NCBI GenBank assembly: GCA_016790395.1
Contig: JAEUPH010000040.1
Location: 1 to 48,938, forward strand
Length of the DNA: 48,938 bases
Reading direction: 5' to 3'
DNA from: Rubrivivax sp.
GTDB taxonomy: Bacteria; Pseudomonadota; Gammaproteobacteria; Burkholderiales; Burkholderiaceae_C
Shown here: positions 34,110-42,795 of the stretch, piece by piece
Numbering within the stretch: position 1 is the first letter of the stretch
Layout of the letters: each line of letters begins with the position of its first letter
The notes under the pieces: model-generated
Seen by the model: only the letters and a program-made list of their open reading frames with translations
Databases searched by the model: none
What the model was told of the DNA's origin: nothing
Translations under genes and position numbers: made by a program

Positions 34110-35068
34110 GCCCAGCGCTGCGCCACCCAGGCGTACAGCGGGATGCCGACGAGGATGTTGAACGGAAAGGTCAAGCCCAGCGACATGCCGAAGTACAGCG
34201 CGGGGTTGGCCTCCGGAATGGCCTGGCGCAACACCGCCGGCACGGCGATGTAGGAAGCGCTGGCGGCCAGCACCATGAGCAACGTGATGTTGCCGACCGA
34301 CAGGCCGGCCAGGCTGCCCAGCGCCAGGGCCAGGGCCGCGTGCGCCAGCGGCCCGGCGATGGCGTAGGCCAGCAGCCAGGGCGAGCGGCCCTTCAGGCTG
34401 CCGAAGTTGCGCGCGGCCAGCAGGCCCATGTCCAGCAGGAAAAAGGCCAGCATGCCCTTGAAAAGGTCCACCGAGAAGGGCGCCATGGCCTGCTCGCCCG
34501 CAGGGCCGGTGATCAGGCCCACGGCCATGGCGCCCAGCAGGAGCAGCTGCGCGCCGTCGGTGAAGGACTCGTGCAGCACCTGCCCGAGGCCGTGCGGCGC
34601 GCCGCCGGCGGTCGCACCCTCGCGGCGCCGCGCCACGTTGGCCAGCAGCACCGCCATCACGATGGCCGGCGACTCCATCAGCGCCATCGCCGCCGCCATG
34701 TGGCCGCCGAAGGCCGTGCCTTGGGTCTCCAGGTACTGCGTGGCGGTGATGAAGGTCACCGCACTGACCGAGCCGTAGGTGGCGGCAATCGCCGCCGCGT
34801 CGAAGGGCGACAACCGACGCAGCAGCAGCACGTAACCGACGGCCGGCACGATGACCGCCAGCGTCAGCGCGCAGGCCAGGCTCACGACGACTTCGGCGGT
34901 GAAGCCCGACTGCGCCAGCGCGAATCCGCCCTTCAGGCCCAGGGCCATCAGCAGGTACAGCGACAGGAAGCGCGCGATCGGCGGCGGGATCTCCAGGTTG
35001 GAGTGCAGCGCGCCCGCCAGCAGGCCGAAGACGAAGAAGAGGATGGCGGGGTCGAGGAAGGAAGGCAT
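34106..35068 (-). CDS. SbtA-type sodium-dependent bicarbonate transporter
   Basis: A 320-aa membrane protein of the SbtA family (formerly DUF897) with about ten helices arranged as an inverted repeat. Characteristic parts are LEIPPPIARFLSLYLLMALGLKGGFAL, AAIAATYGSVSAVTFITATQYLE and, in the second half, FLLDMGLLAARN and AASASYIAVPAVLRQAIPEANPALYFGMSLGLTFPFNI. In cyanobacteria SbtA is a Na+/HCO3- symporter regulated by the PII-like SbtB. No sbtB is adjacent here. In this organism it may supply bicarbonate for carboxylation, an inference from family only. Confidence 0.9.
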   Translation of the reverse strand: MPSFLDPAILFFVFGLLAGALHSNLEIPPPIARFLSLYLLMALGLKGGFALAQSGFTAEVVVSLACALTLAVIVPAVGYVLLLRRLSPFDAAAIAATYGSVSAVTFITATQYLETQGTAFGGHMAAAMALMESPAIVMAVLLANVARRREGATAGGAPHGLGQVLHESFTDGAQLLLLGAMAVGLITGPAGEQAMAPFSVDLFKGMLAFFLLDMGLLAARNFGSLKGRSPWLLAYAIAGPLAHAALALALGSLAGLSVGNITLLMVLAASASYIAVPAVLRQAIPEANPALYFGMSLGLTFPFNILVGIPLYAWVAQRWA

Positions 35069-35147
35069 CGCAGGGCGCCATGTTGGCAGGCCGCGAGCAG
35101 GCCCTCTCCGGGCAAGGGCGAGCCGCGGCCGCGCCGCGGCGGCCGGC

Positions 35148-35831
35148 TCAGCGCAGGGTGCCGGCGAAAGCAGCCAGCGCCGCGATGTCGGCGTCGCTGA
35201 GCAGCCGGGTGGCGTCGGCCATCAGGGGGTTCACGCGCGGCCCCGTGCCCGTGCGGTAGCGCTTGAGCGTGTCCACCACATACACGCCCTGCTGGCCCGC
35301 CAGGCGGGCGATCTCGGCGTTGCCGTGGCCTTCGGCCCCGTGGCAGCGGAAGCAGTTGCGCGCGTAGAGGTCGCCGCCACGGGCAGCCTGTGCGGCGTCG
35401 GTGGCCGGGCGCGGCGGCACGGTCTGCGCAGCGTAGAAGAGCACGGCGCTGGCGCGCTCGTCGCTGTTCATGGCCTTGATCATGGCTTCCATGAACTCGT
35501 TGCGGCGCTGCCCTTCCGCAAACTGGCGCATCTGCTCCAGTAGGTACACGGGATTCTGGCCCGCCAGGTTGGGCACCTCGGGCTTGGCGCTGACGCCGCC
35601 CTCACCATGGCAGTTGGCGCACACCGCCGCCACGCGGCTGCCCTGCCTGAGAGCCGCCTGCAGGGCTTTCGGGTCGGCCTGCATCTGCGCCAGCCGGGCT
35701 TTCGGATCCGCCTGCGGCGCCCGGCCCCGTTCGGCCTGCGCCGCAACCTCGGGCGGGGCAGCACCGATCAGCAGGCCCGCCAGCAGCAGCGCGCGCGCGA
35801 CGGAAGGGAAGTGGGAGCGCGGGGATGTCAC
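35148..35831 (-). CDS. diheme cytochrome c4
   Basis: A 227-aa periplasmic cytochrome. A signal peptide (SVARALLLAGLLIGAAPPEVAAQA) precedes two class I cytochrome domains with heme motifs CANCH and CFRCH. The distal heme ligand methionine probably lies in MIKAMNSDE for domain 1 and in NPLMADATRLLSD for domain 2. The domain layout is that of cytochrome c4, an electron carrier to terminal oxidases or other acceptors. The start is GTG 35831, the only start close to the signal peptide; longer frames begin with TTG and add an unlikely leader. It is divergent from the rhodanese gene across about 140 bases. Confidence 0.88.
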   Translation of the reverse strand: MTSPRSHFPSVARALLLAGLLIGAAPPEVAAQAERGRAPQADPKARLAQMQADPKALQAALRQGSRVAAVCANCHGEGGVSAKPEVPNLAGQNPVYLLEQMRQFAEGQRRNEFMEAMIKAMNSDERASAVLFYAAQTVPPRPATDAAQAARGGDLYARNCFRCHGAEGHGNAEIARLAGQQGVYVVDTLKRYRTGTGPRVNPLMADATRLLSDADIAALAAFAGTLR

Positions 35832-35974
35832 GGAAGGCGATGTTGCCGACAAAGCGGGACGGCGGCATCGGTGTATCCCTGCTGGCCCCACCGGTGACCC
35901 GGATAGACTCCAGCGCCGCAAAAAAGTGCTGGCGGGCCGCCCTGGCCCTCAGGCCGACACCCGCTGGTGGCCCC

Positions 35975-36928
35975 TTGAACGCCCTCACCCGTTGCCTGGT
36001 CGTCTTCTCCTGCTCGCTGTGGTCGCTGGCCGCCGCGGCGGCGGCGCCGCTGCTGTCGCCCGCCGAACTCGATGCGCTGCGCCCCTCGGCGTCGGTGCGG
36101 GTGGTCGACATCCGCGACGCCGAAGCCTTCGCCAACGCGCACATTCCCGGCGCGGTCTCGGCGCCGTACGAGGCCTGGCGCGGGCCCGCGTCCAACCCGG
36201 GGGAGCTGCCCGGCCTACCCGCGCTCACGGCGCTGGTGCAGAGGCTGGGCCTCACTCCGGCCACGCACGCCGTGGTGGTGTCGGCCGGCGACGACACCAG
36301 CGACTTCGGCGCGGCGGCACGCGTCTACTGGACGCTGAAGGTGCTGGGCCTGAAGGAGCTGTCGATCCTCAACGGCGGCGTGCAGGCCTGGGAGGCCGCG
36401 CGGCTGCCGCTGGACGACGCGCTGGACGAGGTGGCCGCCAGCACCTATGCGCCGGCGCTGGACCGTTCGCTCATCGCCACGCGCGACGATGTGAGGTCCC
36501 ACCTCGGCAGCGGCCGGCTCAGGCTGGTGGACGCCCGGCCTGCGGCCTTCTTCCGCGGCGAGAAGCGGCACCCCGCGGCGCTGGTGCCGGGCACGCTGAA
36601 GGGTGCCGTGAGCCTGGAGCACTCGCGCTGGTTCGCGCCCGACAGCGCGCTGATGGTCTCTTCCGCCCAGGCCCGCAGCGTCGCTGCGACGCTGCCGGGC
36701 GACGATGGCCGCCCCACGGTGAGCTTCTGCAACACCGGCCATTGGGCGGCGACCAACTGGTTCGCACTGTCCGAGGTCGCCGGGCAGAAGAACGTGAAGC
36801 TCTACCCCGGCTCCATGGTCGACTGGACGGCGGACCCGCAGCCCGTGCTGATGGACAACGTGCCGGGCCGGGCCGGACAGCTGCTGATCGATGCGAGGCT
36901 GTGGTTCGAGCGAACGTTCAGGCGATGA
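35975..36928 (+). CDS. periplasmic tandem-rhodanese sulfurtransferase
   Basis: A 317-aa exported protein. The signal peptide starts at TTG 35975 (LNALTRCLVVFSCSLWSLAAAAAAP). Two rhodanese domains follow. The first (RVVDIRDAEAFANAHIPGA) has no active-site cysteine, as in many tandem rhodaneses. The second (LRLVDARPAAFFRG) ends in the active-site loop SFCNTGHWA with C252. Such enzymes transfer sulfane sulfur from thiosulfate to an acceptor. The YeeE/YedE transporter gene starts 19 bases downstream, so the two probably act together in thiosulfate handling. The start codon is uncertain because no ATG precedes the signal segment in a sensible position. Confidence 0.85.
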   Translation: MNALTRCLVVFSCSLWSLAAAAAAPLLSPAELDALRPSASVRVVDIRDAEAFANAHIPGAVSAPYEAWRGPASNPGELPGLPALTALVQRLGLTPATHAVVVSAGDDTSDFGAAARVYWTLKVLGLKELSILNGGVQAWEAARLPLDDALDEVAASTYAPALDRSLIATRDDVRSHLGSGRLRLVDARPAAFFRGEKRHPAALVPGTLKGAVSLEHSRWFAPDSALMVSSAQARSVAATLPGDDGRPTVSFCNTGHWAATNWFALSEVAGQKNVKLYPGSMVDWTADPQPVLMDNVPGRAGQLLIDARLWFERTFRR

Positions 36929-36947
36929 TCACGCGCATGGTCCCGAC

Positions 36948-38024
36948 ATGAGTCGATGGCCCCTGGCGGCGCTGCTGGCGGCCTTTTTCGGCTTCCTCTT
37001 CTGGAACGTGGCACTGCGGCAGGCGGCACTGTTTGCCATCGGCCTGGCCATGGGCGCGGTGCTGGCGGGGCGCCGCTTCGGCTTTACCACCGGCTGGCGG
37101 CAGCTGGTCGAAGACCGCGACCCGCGGGGCGCCGTCGGCCAGCTGCTGCTGCTGGGCCTGGCCGCCACGCTGTCTATGCCCCTCCTGGGCCACTTCGGCG
37201 AGTTGCAGGCCGCTTTGGGCCCGCCGAGCGTGAGCCTGCTGGTCGGCGCCTTCGTGTTCGGGCTGACGATGCAGATCGCCGACGGCTGCGGCTCAGGCAC
37301 GCTGTACAAGGCCGGCCTGGGCGTGCCGCTGAACATGGGCATCCTGCCCTTGTTCGCGCTGGGCAGCTTTGCGGGCTCGCTGCACCTGGGTCACTGGCTC
37401 GAGCTCGGGCAGACCGCACCGGTGGGGCTGGTCGACCTGTGGGGTGTTGGCGCCGCGCTGGCCGCCACCTGGCTGGGGCTGCTGGCGCTGGGCGCGGCCG
37501 CGCGGCACTACGCCGGCTGGCAACAGCGCTGGCTGGACCGCCGCTGGCTCGGCGGCGCGCTCGCGCTGGCCGTGCTGGCGGCGCTGAACCTGGTGGTGGC
37601 GGGCCAGCCCTGGGGCGTGGTGTACGGCTTCGGGCTGTGGGCGGCCAAGGCGGCGACGGCGCTGGGCCTCTTCGACGCGGCGGGCCATGCCTTCTGGGGC
37701 CAGCCGGGCAACCTGCAGCGGCTGGAGCAGTCGGTGCTGCTGGACGTCACTTCCATCACCAACATCGGCATCCTCGGCGGTGCGCTGTGGGTGTCGGCCC
37801 GCAGCGGCGACGGCGATGCCCTGCCACTGAACGCCCGCCAGTGGGCCGTGGGCCTGCTGGCCGGCTTCGTGATGGGCTACAGCTCGCGGCTGGCCTTCGG
37901 CTGCAACATCGGCGCGCTGCTCAGCGGCGTCTCCACCGGCAGCCTGCACGGCTGGCTGTGGCTGCCCCTGGCCTTCGCCGGCACGCTGATCGGCATCCGT
38001 GTGCGACGGTACTTCAGGTTCTGA
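36948..38024 (+). CDS. YeeE/YedE family sulfur transporter
   Basis: A 358-aa membrane protein with about nine to ten helices, of the YeeE/YedE (TsuA-like) family, which imports thiosulfate or other sulfur species. The conserved cysteine motifs are QIADGCGSGTLYK in the first half and RLAFGCNIGALLSG in the second, matching the internal repeat in which thiosulfate is relayed between cysteines. ATG 36948 (MSRWPLAALLAAFFG) begins just before the first helix. It directly follows the rhodanese gene and is followed by a small membrane-protein gene. Confidence 0.9.
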   Translation: MSRWPLAALLAAFFGFLFWNVALRQAALFAIGLAMGAVLAGRRFGFTTGWRQLVEDRDPRGAVGQLLLLGLAATLSMPLLGHFGELQAALGPPSVSLLVGAFVFGLTMQIADGCGSGTLYKAGLGVPLNMGILPLFALGSFAGSLHLGHWLELGQTAPVGLVDLWGVGAALAATWLGLLALGAAARHYAGWQQRWLDRRWLGGALALAVLAALNLVVAGQPWGVVYGFGLWAAKAATALGLFDAAGHAFWGQPGNLQRLEQSVLLDVTSITNIGILGGALWVSARSGDGDALPLNARQWAVGLLAGFVMGYSSRLAFGCNIGALLSGVSTGSLHGWLWLPLAFAGTLIGIRVRRYFRF

Positions 38025-38040
38025 GGCGGGAGCGGTGCAC

Positions 38041-38208
38041 ATGACGAAGCGACGATCCCTGCGCAGGCTCTTCTGGCTGGCCCTGTTCGGCTTCCTGGCC
38101 TGGGACCACCTTCGCTCTGCCCCGGTGGACCTGTGGCGCGAGCCACCGCTCATCGCCGCCGGCTCCGGGCGGGCGGTGGCGGGCGGACACTGCTCGGCAG
38201 CGAAGTAG
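38041..38208 (+). CDS. small single-helix protein, unknown
   Basis: A 55-aa protein starting ATG 38041 with a GGGAG-type ribosome site about 8 bases upstream. A basic N-terminus (MTKRRSLRR) is followed by one hydrophobic segment (LFWLALFGFLAWDHL). It sits 16 bases after the YeeE/YedE gene and may belong to that operon. I recognise no family. The end of the frame runs through an R/G/A-rich stretch, so coding status is likely but not certain. Confidence 0.5.
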   Translation: MTKRRSLRRLFWLALFGFLAWDHLRSAPVDLWREPPLIAAGSGRAVAGGHCSAAK

Positions 38209-38328
38209 ACCGGCGCGGGCGGGCACCCCCCCCAAGCCGCAGCCCGCGGCGCCCCCTTCGGACGGATGCGGTCGGACACCGGCGCCCCTACGCTGGCTGT
38301 TCCCCAACGCCCTGCCCAGGACCTCTTC

Positions 38329-39699
38329 ATGGACACGCTTTCCGTCAAGTGGGCGCACGCCGCGCTCGAAGCCATCCGCCACATCGGCGCCACCGGTGTC
38401 GGTGCCGAGCGCAACCGCATCGGGCCACCGATGGTGGCGCGCTCGCTGGCACTGCTGCATACCGCCATCTACGACGCCTGGGCCCTGCACGACCTGCAAG
38501 CGCTGCCCCTGCGCCTGAGCGCCGCGCGCGTCACCGGCGCCACGCAGACGCAGATGGAGAAGTCCCTCCACCACGCTGCCCACGCCGTGCTGGCGGACCA
38601 GTTCCCCACCGAGACGGCCATCTTCGACGCGCTGCTCGCCGCCAACGGCAGCGCGCCCAGCACCAGCATCGACCCCGCCACCCCCGAAGGCATCGGCAAC
38701 CTCGCCGCCCGCGCGGTGCTGGCCTGCGCGCATGGCGATGGCGCCAACCAAGCCGGCCTGTACGTGGACACCACCGGCTACCTGCCGGTGAACATGCCGA
38801 TGCAGGTGACGGCGCCGGCCCGTCCCTCAGACATCCTGGCGCCCGACCGCTGGCAGCCCCTGGCCTACACGGACGGCGGTGGCGTGCTGCGCGTGCCGGG
38901 CTACATCGGGCCGCAGTGGGAGCATGTCAGGCCCTTCGCCTTGAAGTCGGCCGGCCAGTTCCGCCCGTCCGCGCCTGCGCCCATCACCTCGCAGGCTTTC
39001 CTGGACCAGGCGCGGCACGTGGTGGCGGTTCAGGACGGCCTGAACGTCAAGCAGAAGGTCACGGCCGAGTACTGGGCCGACGGCCCCGCTTCGGAGCTGC
39101 CGCCCGGCCACTGGGAGTTGTTCGCGGCGCACGTGTCGGCGCGCGACCACCACACCCTGGCCCAGGACGTGAAGATGTTCTTCGCGGTGGCCAACGCCAT
39201 CCATGACGCGGCCATCGCGGTGTGGGAGTGCAAACGCCACTACGACTACGTGCGCCCGGTCACGGCCATCCGCCACCTCTTCCGCGGCAAGCGCATCCGC
39301 GGCTGGACCGGCACCACGGAAGCCACCATCGACGGCGAAGCCTGGCGGCCCTACCAGGTGAGCACCTTCCCGACTCCGCCTTTCCCCGAATTCGTCTCGG
39401 GCCACAGTGGCTTCTCGGCAGCCGCCGCCGAGGTGCTGCGCCGCTTCACCGGCAGCGACGCCTTCGGCGCCAGCTACGTGCAACCCGGCCCGCTGCGCGT
39501 GGAGCCCTCGCTGGCCAGCGCTGCCGGCACCACGCTCAGCTGGAGCACCTTCAGCGCAGCGGCCGACGAAGCCGGCGAATCGCGCCTGTACGGCGGCATC
39601 CACTTCTACGAAGGCAATGCTGCCGGGCTGGCGCTGGGCCGCAAGGTGGGGGCAGCGGCCTTCGAGAAGGCCCAGGCTCACTGGAGCGGCAGGCCCTGA
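38329..39699 (+). CDS. vanadium-dependent haloperoxidase / PAP2-fold protein
   Basis: A 456-aa alpha-helical protein of the vanadium haloperoxidase/acid-phosphatase superfamily. The vanadate/phosphate pocket is complete: K302-x6-R309-P310 (KRHYDYVRP), S-G-H359 (VSGHSGFSA, the acid/base histidine), and R419-x5-H425 (RLYGGIHF, where the histidine would bind vanadate). An N-terminal helical region contains RSLALLHTAIYDAWAL. No signal peptide is visible with ATG 38329, which has AGGA 8 bases upstream, so the protein seems cytoplasmic. The family may halogenate organics with H2O2 or may be a phosphatase; sequence alone does not decide. It overlaps the next gene by 22 bases, tail to tail. Confidence 0.9.
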   Translation: MDTLSVKWAHAALEAIRHIGATGVGAERNRIGPPMVARSLALLHTAIYDAWALHDLQALPLRLSAARVTGATQTQMEKSLHHAAHAVLADQFPTETAIFDALLAANGSAPSTSIDPATPEGIGNLAARAVLACAHGDGANQAGLYVDTTGYLPVNMPMQVTAPARPSDILAPDRWQPLAYTDGGGVLRVPGYIGPQWEHVRPFALKSAGQFRPSAPAPITSQAFLDQARHVVAVQDGLNVKQKVTAEYWADGPASELPPGHWELFAAHVSARDHHTLAQDVKMFFAVANAIHDAAIAVWECKRHYDYVRPVTAIRHLFRGKRIRGWTGTTEATIDGEAWRPYQVSTFPTPPFPEFVSGHSGFSAAAAEVLRRFTGSDAFGASYVQPGPLRVEPSLASAAGTTLSWSTFSAAADEAGESRLYGGIHFYEGNAAGLALGRKVGAAAFEKAQAHWSGRP

Positions 39700-40799
39700 C
39701 CGTCGAGCGCGAAGCGGCGCAGGAAGCCCCGGTCGATGTGGTCCTTCCAGCGCCAGACCCAGCGCCCCTCGGCCGCCAGGCCGCCGCGCGAGGCGATGGC
39801 GCGGCCGTCACCGGTGGCCAGCAGCGCCAGGAAGCGGCGCTGCGGCACGTAGCTCACGGCGCTGCCGTCGCCGAGCAGGGCGCGCAGATTGCGCGTCAGC
39901 ACCGGGCCCATGCGCACCGCGTAGACACCGGCCTTGGGCAGCGGCTCGGCCCACTCGGCGCAGTCGCCGGCGGCGAAGATGTTGGCGTGCGAGAGCGAGC
40001 GCAGGCGGGCGTCGACGCGAACGAAGCCGCCGCCACCCACGGCCAGCGTGCCTCGGCGCGCGGCGTCGCGCTGCCAGGCGTGGGCCTCGGCGCCGGTGGC
40101 CCACAGCACGAGGTCGCTGCCGGCCGCGGCGGCTTCGCTCCCTTCGCTGTTCAGCGCCAGCGTCACCCCGGCGCGGGCCAGCGCGCGTTCGCCCGCCCGC
40201 ACCGCTGCCGGCGCCAAACCGGGCAGCAGCGCCGCCCCGCGCGTCACCAGCCGGCCGTGCACGGCACGCTGCGGCGCCCCTGCCCGCAGCCGCGCCAGCA
40301 CGGCCAGCAGCGACTCGAAACCCGCCGCGCCGCCGCCGACGGCGGTGACGGTGAAGGCGCTGCGGTCGTCGGAGGCGGCCTGCCAGCGTTGCAGCAGCGC
40401 CTCCCAGCGCAGGCGCAGCGCGGACAGCGGCCGCATCGACAGCAGTTCGCCCGTCGCCGGCACGGGCGCCGTCAACGTGGAACCGTTGTTCAGCGACAGG
40501 CACTCGTAGCCCAGCGTCCGGCCGTCGGCGAGCGTGGCCTGGTAGCGGTCGGGGTCCAGCGCAGCGAGCTCACCCTCGAGCCAGCGCGCGCCGGCCGCTG
40601 CGGCCAGCAGCGCGAAGTCGATGCCGATCTCCTCGAAGCGGTAGTGGCCGGACAGCCAGCCCGGCACCATGCCCGAGTAGGGCGCCAGCGCGTGCGGCGA
40701 GACCACCGTGACGTCCACCCCGGGCAGCGGCCGCCGGGCCAGGCTCAGCAGCACCTGCGCGTGCGCATGGCCGGCCCCCACCAGCAGCAGACGCTTCAT
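39678..40799 (-). CDS. FAD/NAD(P)-binding oxidoreductase, SelD-N-terminus-like
   Basis: A 373-aa flavoprotein of the type II NADH dehydrogenase-like fold. The N-terminal dinucleotide motif is LLLVGAGHAHAQVLLSL, then APYSGMVPGWLSGHY, a signature of the group often found fused to the N-terminus of selenide,water dikinase (SelD). A second Rossmann motif AVGGGAAGFESL lies near residue 155 and an ATG-type FAD motif in IFAAGDCAEW near residue 290. Here it is a stand-alone protein without SelD. It may reduce quinones or act in selenium metabolism, but no selenium gene is near. Start at ATG 40799. Confidence 0.87.
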   Translation of the reverse strand: MKRLLLVGAGHAHAQVLLSLARRPLPGVDVTVVSPHALAPYSGMVPGWLSGHYRFEEIGIDFALLAAAAGARWLEGELAALDPDRYQATLADGRTLGYECLSLNNGSTLTAPVPATGELLSMRPLSALRLRWEALLQRWQAASDDRSAFTVTAVGGGAAGFESLLAVLARLRAGAPQRAVHGRLVTRGAALLPGLAPAAVRAGERALARAGVTLALNSEGSEAAAAGSDLVLWATGAEAHAWQRDAARRGTLAVGGGGFVRVDARLRSLSHANIFAAGDCAEWAEPLPKAGVYAVRMGPVLTRNLRALLGDGSAVSYVPQRRFLALLATGDGRAIASRGGLAAEGRWVWRWKDHIDRGFLRRFALDGQGLPLQ

Positions 40800-40839
40800 G
40801 CCCCGGCCCGGTCCCAGGGCCTCGCCAGCCCGGCGCCGC

Positions 40840-42642
40840 TCATGCGAACAGGGTTTCCACCTCGTCGATCAGCCGCCCGACGTGGGCCACCGCGTCGTGG
40901 ATGGGTTGCGGCGAGTGCATGTCGATGCCGGCCGCGCGCAGCAGCTCCAGCGGTGGCCGCGTGCCGCCGGCCTTCAGCACCTCCAGCCAGCGCTGCACCG
41001 CCGGCGGCCCTTCCTGCTGCACGCGCAGCGCCATCGCGGTGGACGCCACCAGCCCCACCGAGTAGGTGTAGGGGTACAGGCCCAGGTAGTAGTGAGGCTG
41101 GCGCATCCAGGTCATGCGCGCGCCGTCGTCGATCTCCACCGTGTCACCCCAGAAGCGCGCCAGGATGCCGCCCTTGCGCTCGTTGAGCACGGCCGCGGTG
41201 ATGGAGCCGCCGCCTTCGGCCAGCGCGTACACCTGGCGCTGCAGTTCGGCCTCCAGCAGGTGGGTCACGAAGTTGTGGTGGTAGGTGCCCAGCACCTGCA
41301 TGATGACCGAGCGACGCAGCCGCTGCTCCTGGCTGCGCGCCAGGATGTGCTGCGCCAGCAGCATCTCGTTCATGATCGACGGCGCCTCGACGAAGGGCAT
41401 GGCCGGGCGTGTGTTCACGAAGCGCTGGTGCTGCATGGCCAACCCGAAGTGCCCGCCGTGGCCCAGCTCGTGCGCCAGCGTGAAGACGTTGCGCATGGTG
41501 TCCGACCACGTGATCAGGATGTACGGGTGCACGCCGTAGGGCGATGCGCAGAAGGCGCCGGAGGACTTGCCGACGTTGTCGGCACGGTCCACCCAGCGCT
41601 GCTCCAGCGTGCGGCGCGCGAACTCGACGTAGGGCGCGCCCATGGGCGCCAGCGCCTCCAGGATCAGGCCGCAGCCGTCCGCGTAGCTCATGCGCGGGTT
41701 GAAGGCCGGGTCCAGCGGCGCCTTGATGTCGCAGTACAGCAGCCGGTCCAGGCCCAGCACCCGGCGCCGCAGGCGCGCATAGCGCTGCATGTGCGGCGCC
41801 AGTTCGCGCTGGATGATGTCCAGGATGTTGCCGTACACCGCCCGCGGGATCTTGTGCGGCTGCAGAAGGAAGTCCTCGGTGCTGGCGTACTGGCGCAGCC
41901 GCGCCAGCACGACGTTCTTGTTGACCTCGGTGGCGAAGGTGGCGGCGTAGGTGTGGTTGCAGCTCTTCAGCCCGGCGCTGAACGAGGCCCAGGCGGCGCG
42001 GCGCACGCTGACGTCGGCGTGCGTCTCGAAGGCCGACTCGAAGCCGTTGAAGGAGTTGGCGTGGCTCGTGCCGGCGGCGTCGGTGAAGGGCGCGAACTGC
42101 AGGTCGCCGGACTTCGACCGGTTGTAGATCATGTAGGGCGCGTGCAGCAGGTCGCCCAGCGCGGCCAGCACGCGCTCGGTCTCGGCGCCCAGGCGGTGCG
42201 GGCGCAGCGCCAGCAAGTCGTCCAGCAAGTGCCGGAAGTCAGCCAGGCCCGGCTCGGCTGCCAGGAACTGCTCCAGCAGGCCGTCAGGGAAGCCCAGGAT
42301 CTCGGCGTCCACGAAGGCCGTGCTGGCACCCACGCGCGCCTGCAGCGCCGAGACGCGCGCGAGCGCCGCCTGGTGGCGCGGGTCGGTGCCGTCCTGCGCG
42401 TTGCGCAGGTGCGCGAACGAGGCCACGCGCATCAGGCGCGCCTGCACCGACTCCACCGCCTCCAGCCCCGCCAGCAGCGCCGCGGCGCTGCCGCCCAGGC
42501 GGCCCTGGTGCGCGGCCAGGGCCGCGCGGGCCTCGTCGACGTCTTCCACCGCAGCCTCCCAGGCCGCTTCGTCGGCGAACAGGTCGCTCAGGTCCCAGGT
42601 GGATTCGAGGGGCACCTCTGCGCGTGTGGGACGTGTGGGCAT
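40840..42642 (-). CDS. pepF: M3 family oligoendopeptidase F
   Basis: A 600-aa zinc metallopeptidase. The active site is H391-E392-LG-H395 (LAHELGHGGH), with the third ligand glutamate about 25 residues later (APSIMNEML). The N-terminal region with ESTWDLSDLFADEAAW is typical of PepF, and the length matches the family. It degrades short peptides in the cytoplasm. Start at ATG 42642 (MPTRPTRAEVPLESTWDL); an in-frame start 24 codons upstream adds nothing recognisable. It is divergent from the DUF456 gene across 153 bases and sits 40 bases upstream of the flavoprotein gene on the same strand. Confidence 0.93.
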   Translation of the reverse strand: MPTRPTRAEVPLESTWDLSDLFADEAAWEAAVEDVDEARAALAAHQGRLGGSAAALLAGLEAVESVQARLMRVASFAHLRNAQDGTDPRHQAALARVSALQARVGASTAFVDAEILGFPDGLLEQFLAAEPGLADFRHLLDDLLALRPHRLGAETERVLAALGDLLHAPYMIYNRSKSGDLQFAPFTDAAGTSHANSFNGFESAFETHADVSVRRAAWASFSAGLKSCNHTYAATFATEVNKNVVLARLRQYASTEDFLLQPHKIPRAVYGNILDIIQRELAPHMQRYARLRRRVLGLDRLLYCDIKAPLDPAFNPRMSYADGCGLILEALAPMGAPYVEFARRTLEQRWVDRADNVGKSSGAFCASPYGVHPYILITWSDTMRNVFTLAHELGHGGHFGLAMQHQRFVNTRPAMPFVEAPSIMNEMLLAQHILARSQEQRLRRSVIMQVLGTYHHNFVTHLLEAELQRQVYALAEGGGSITAAVLNERKGGILARFWGDTVEIDDGARMTWMRQPHYYLGLYPYTYSVGLVASTAMALRVQQEGPPAVQRWLEVLKAGGTRPPLELLRAAGIDMHSPQPIHDAVAHVGRLIDEVETLFA

Positions 42643-42795
42643 GTCGCGATGGCCTTTCGTCTGGTCGTGCGCCCCGGCAGAGCGGCCGCGGATTCTTGCG
42701 CAGGTGGCGCGCACCTGCTTGAAATGCGGCTGGACCGGCGCATATGCCCCTCACGCCCGCCCCGGGCGGGCGCGCTTCAGGACGAAAGGAACCCC

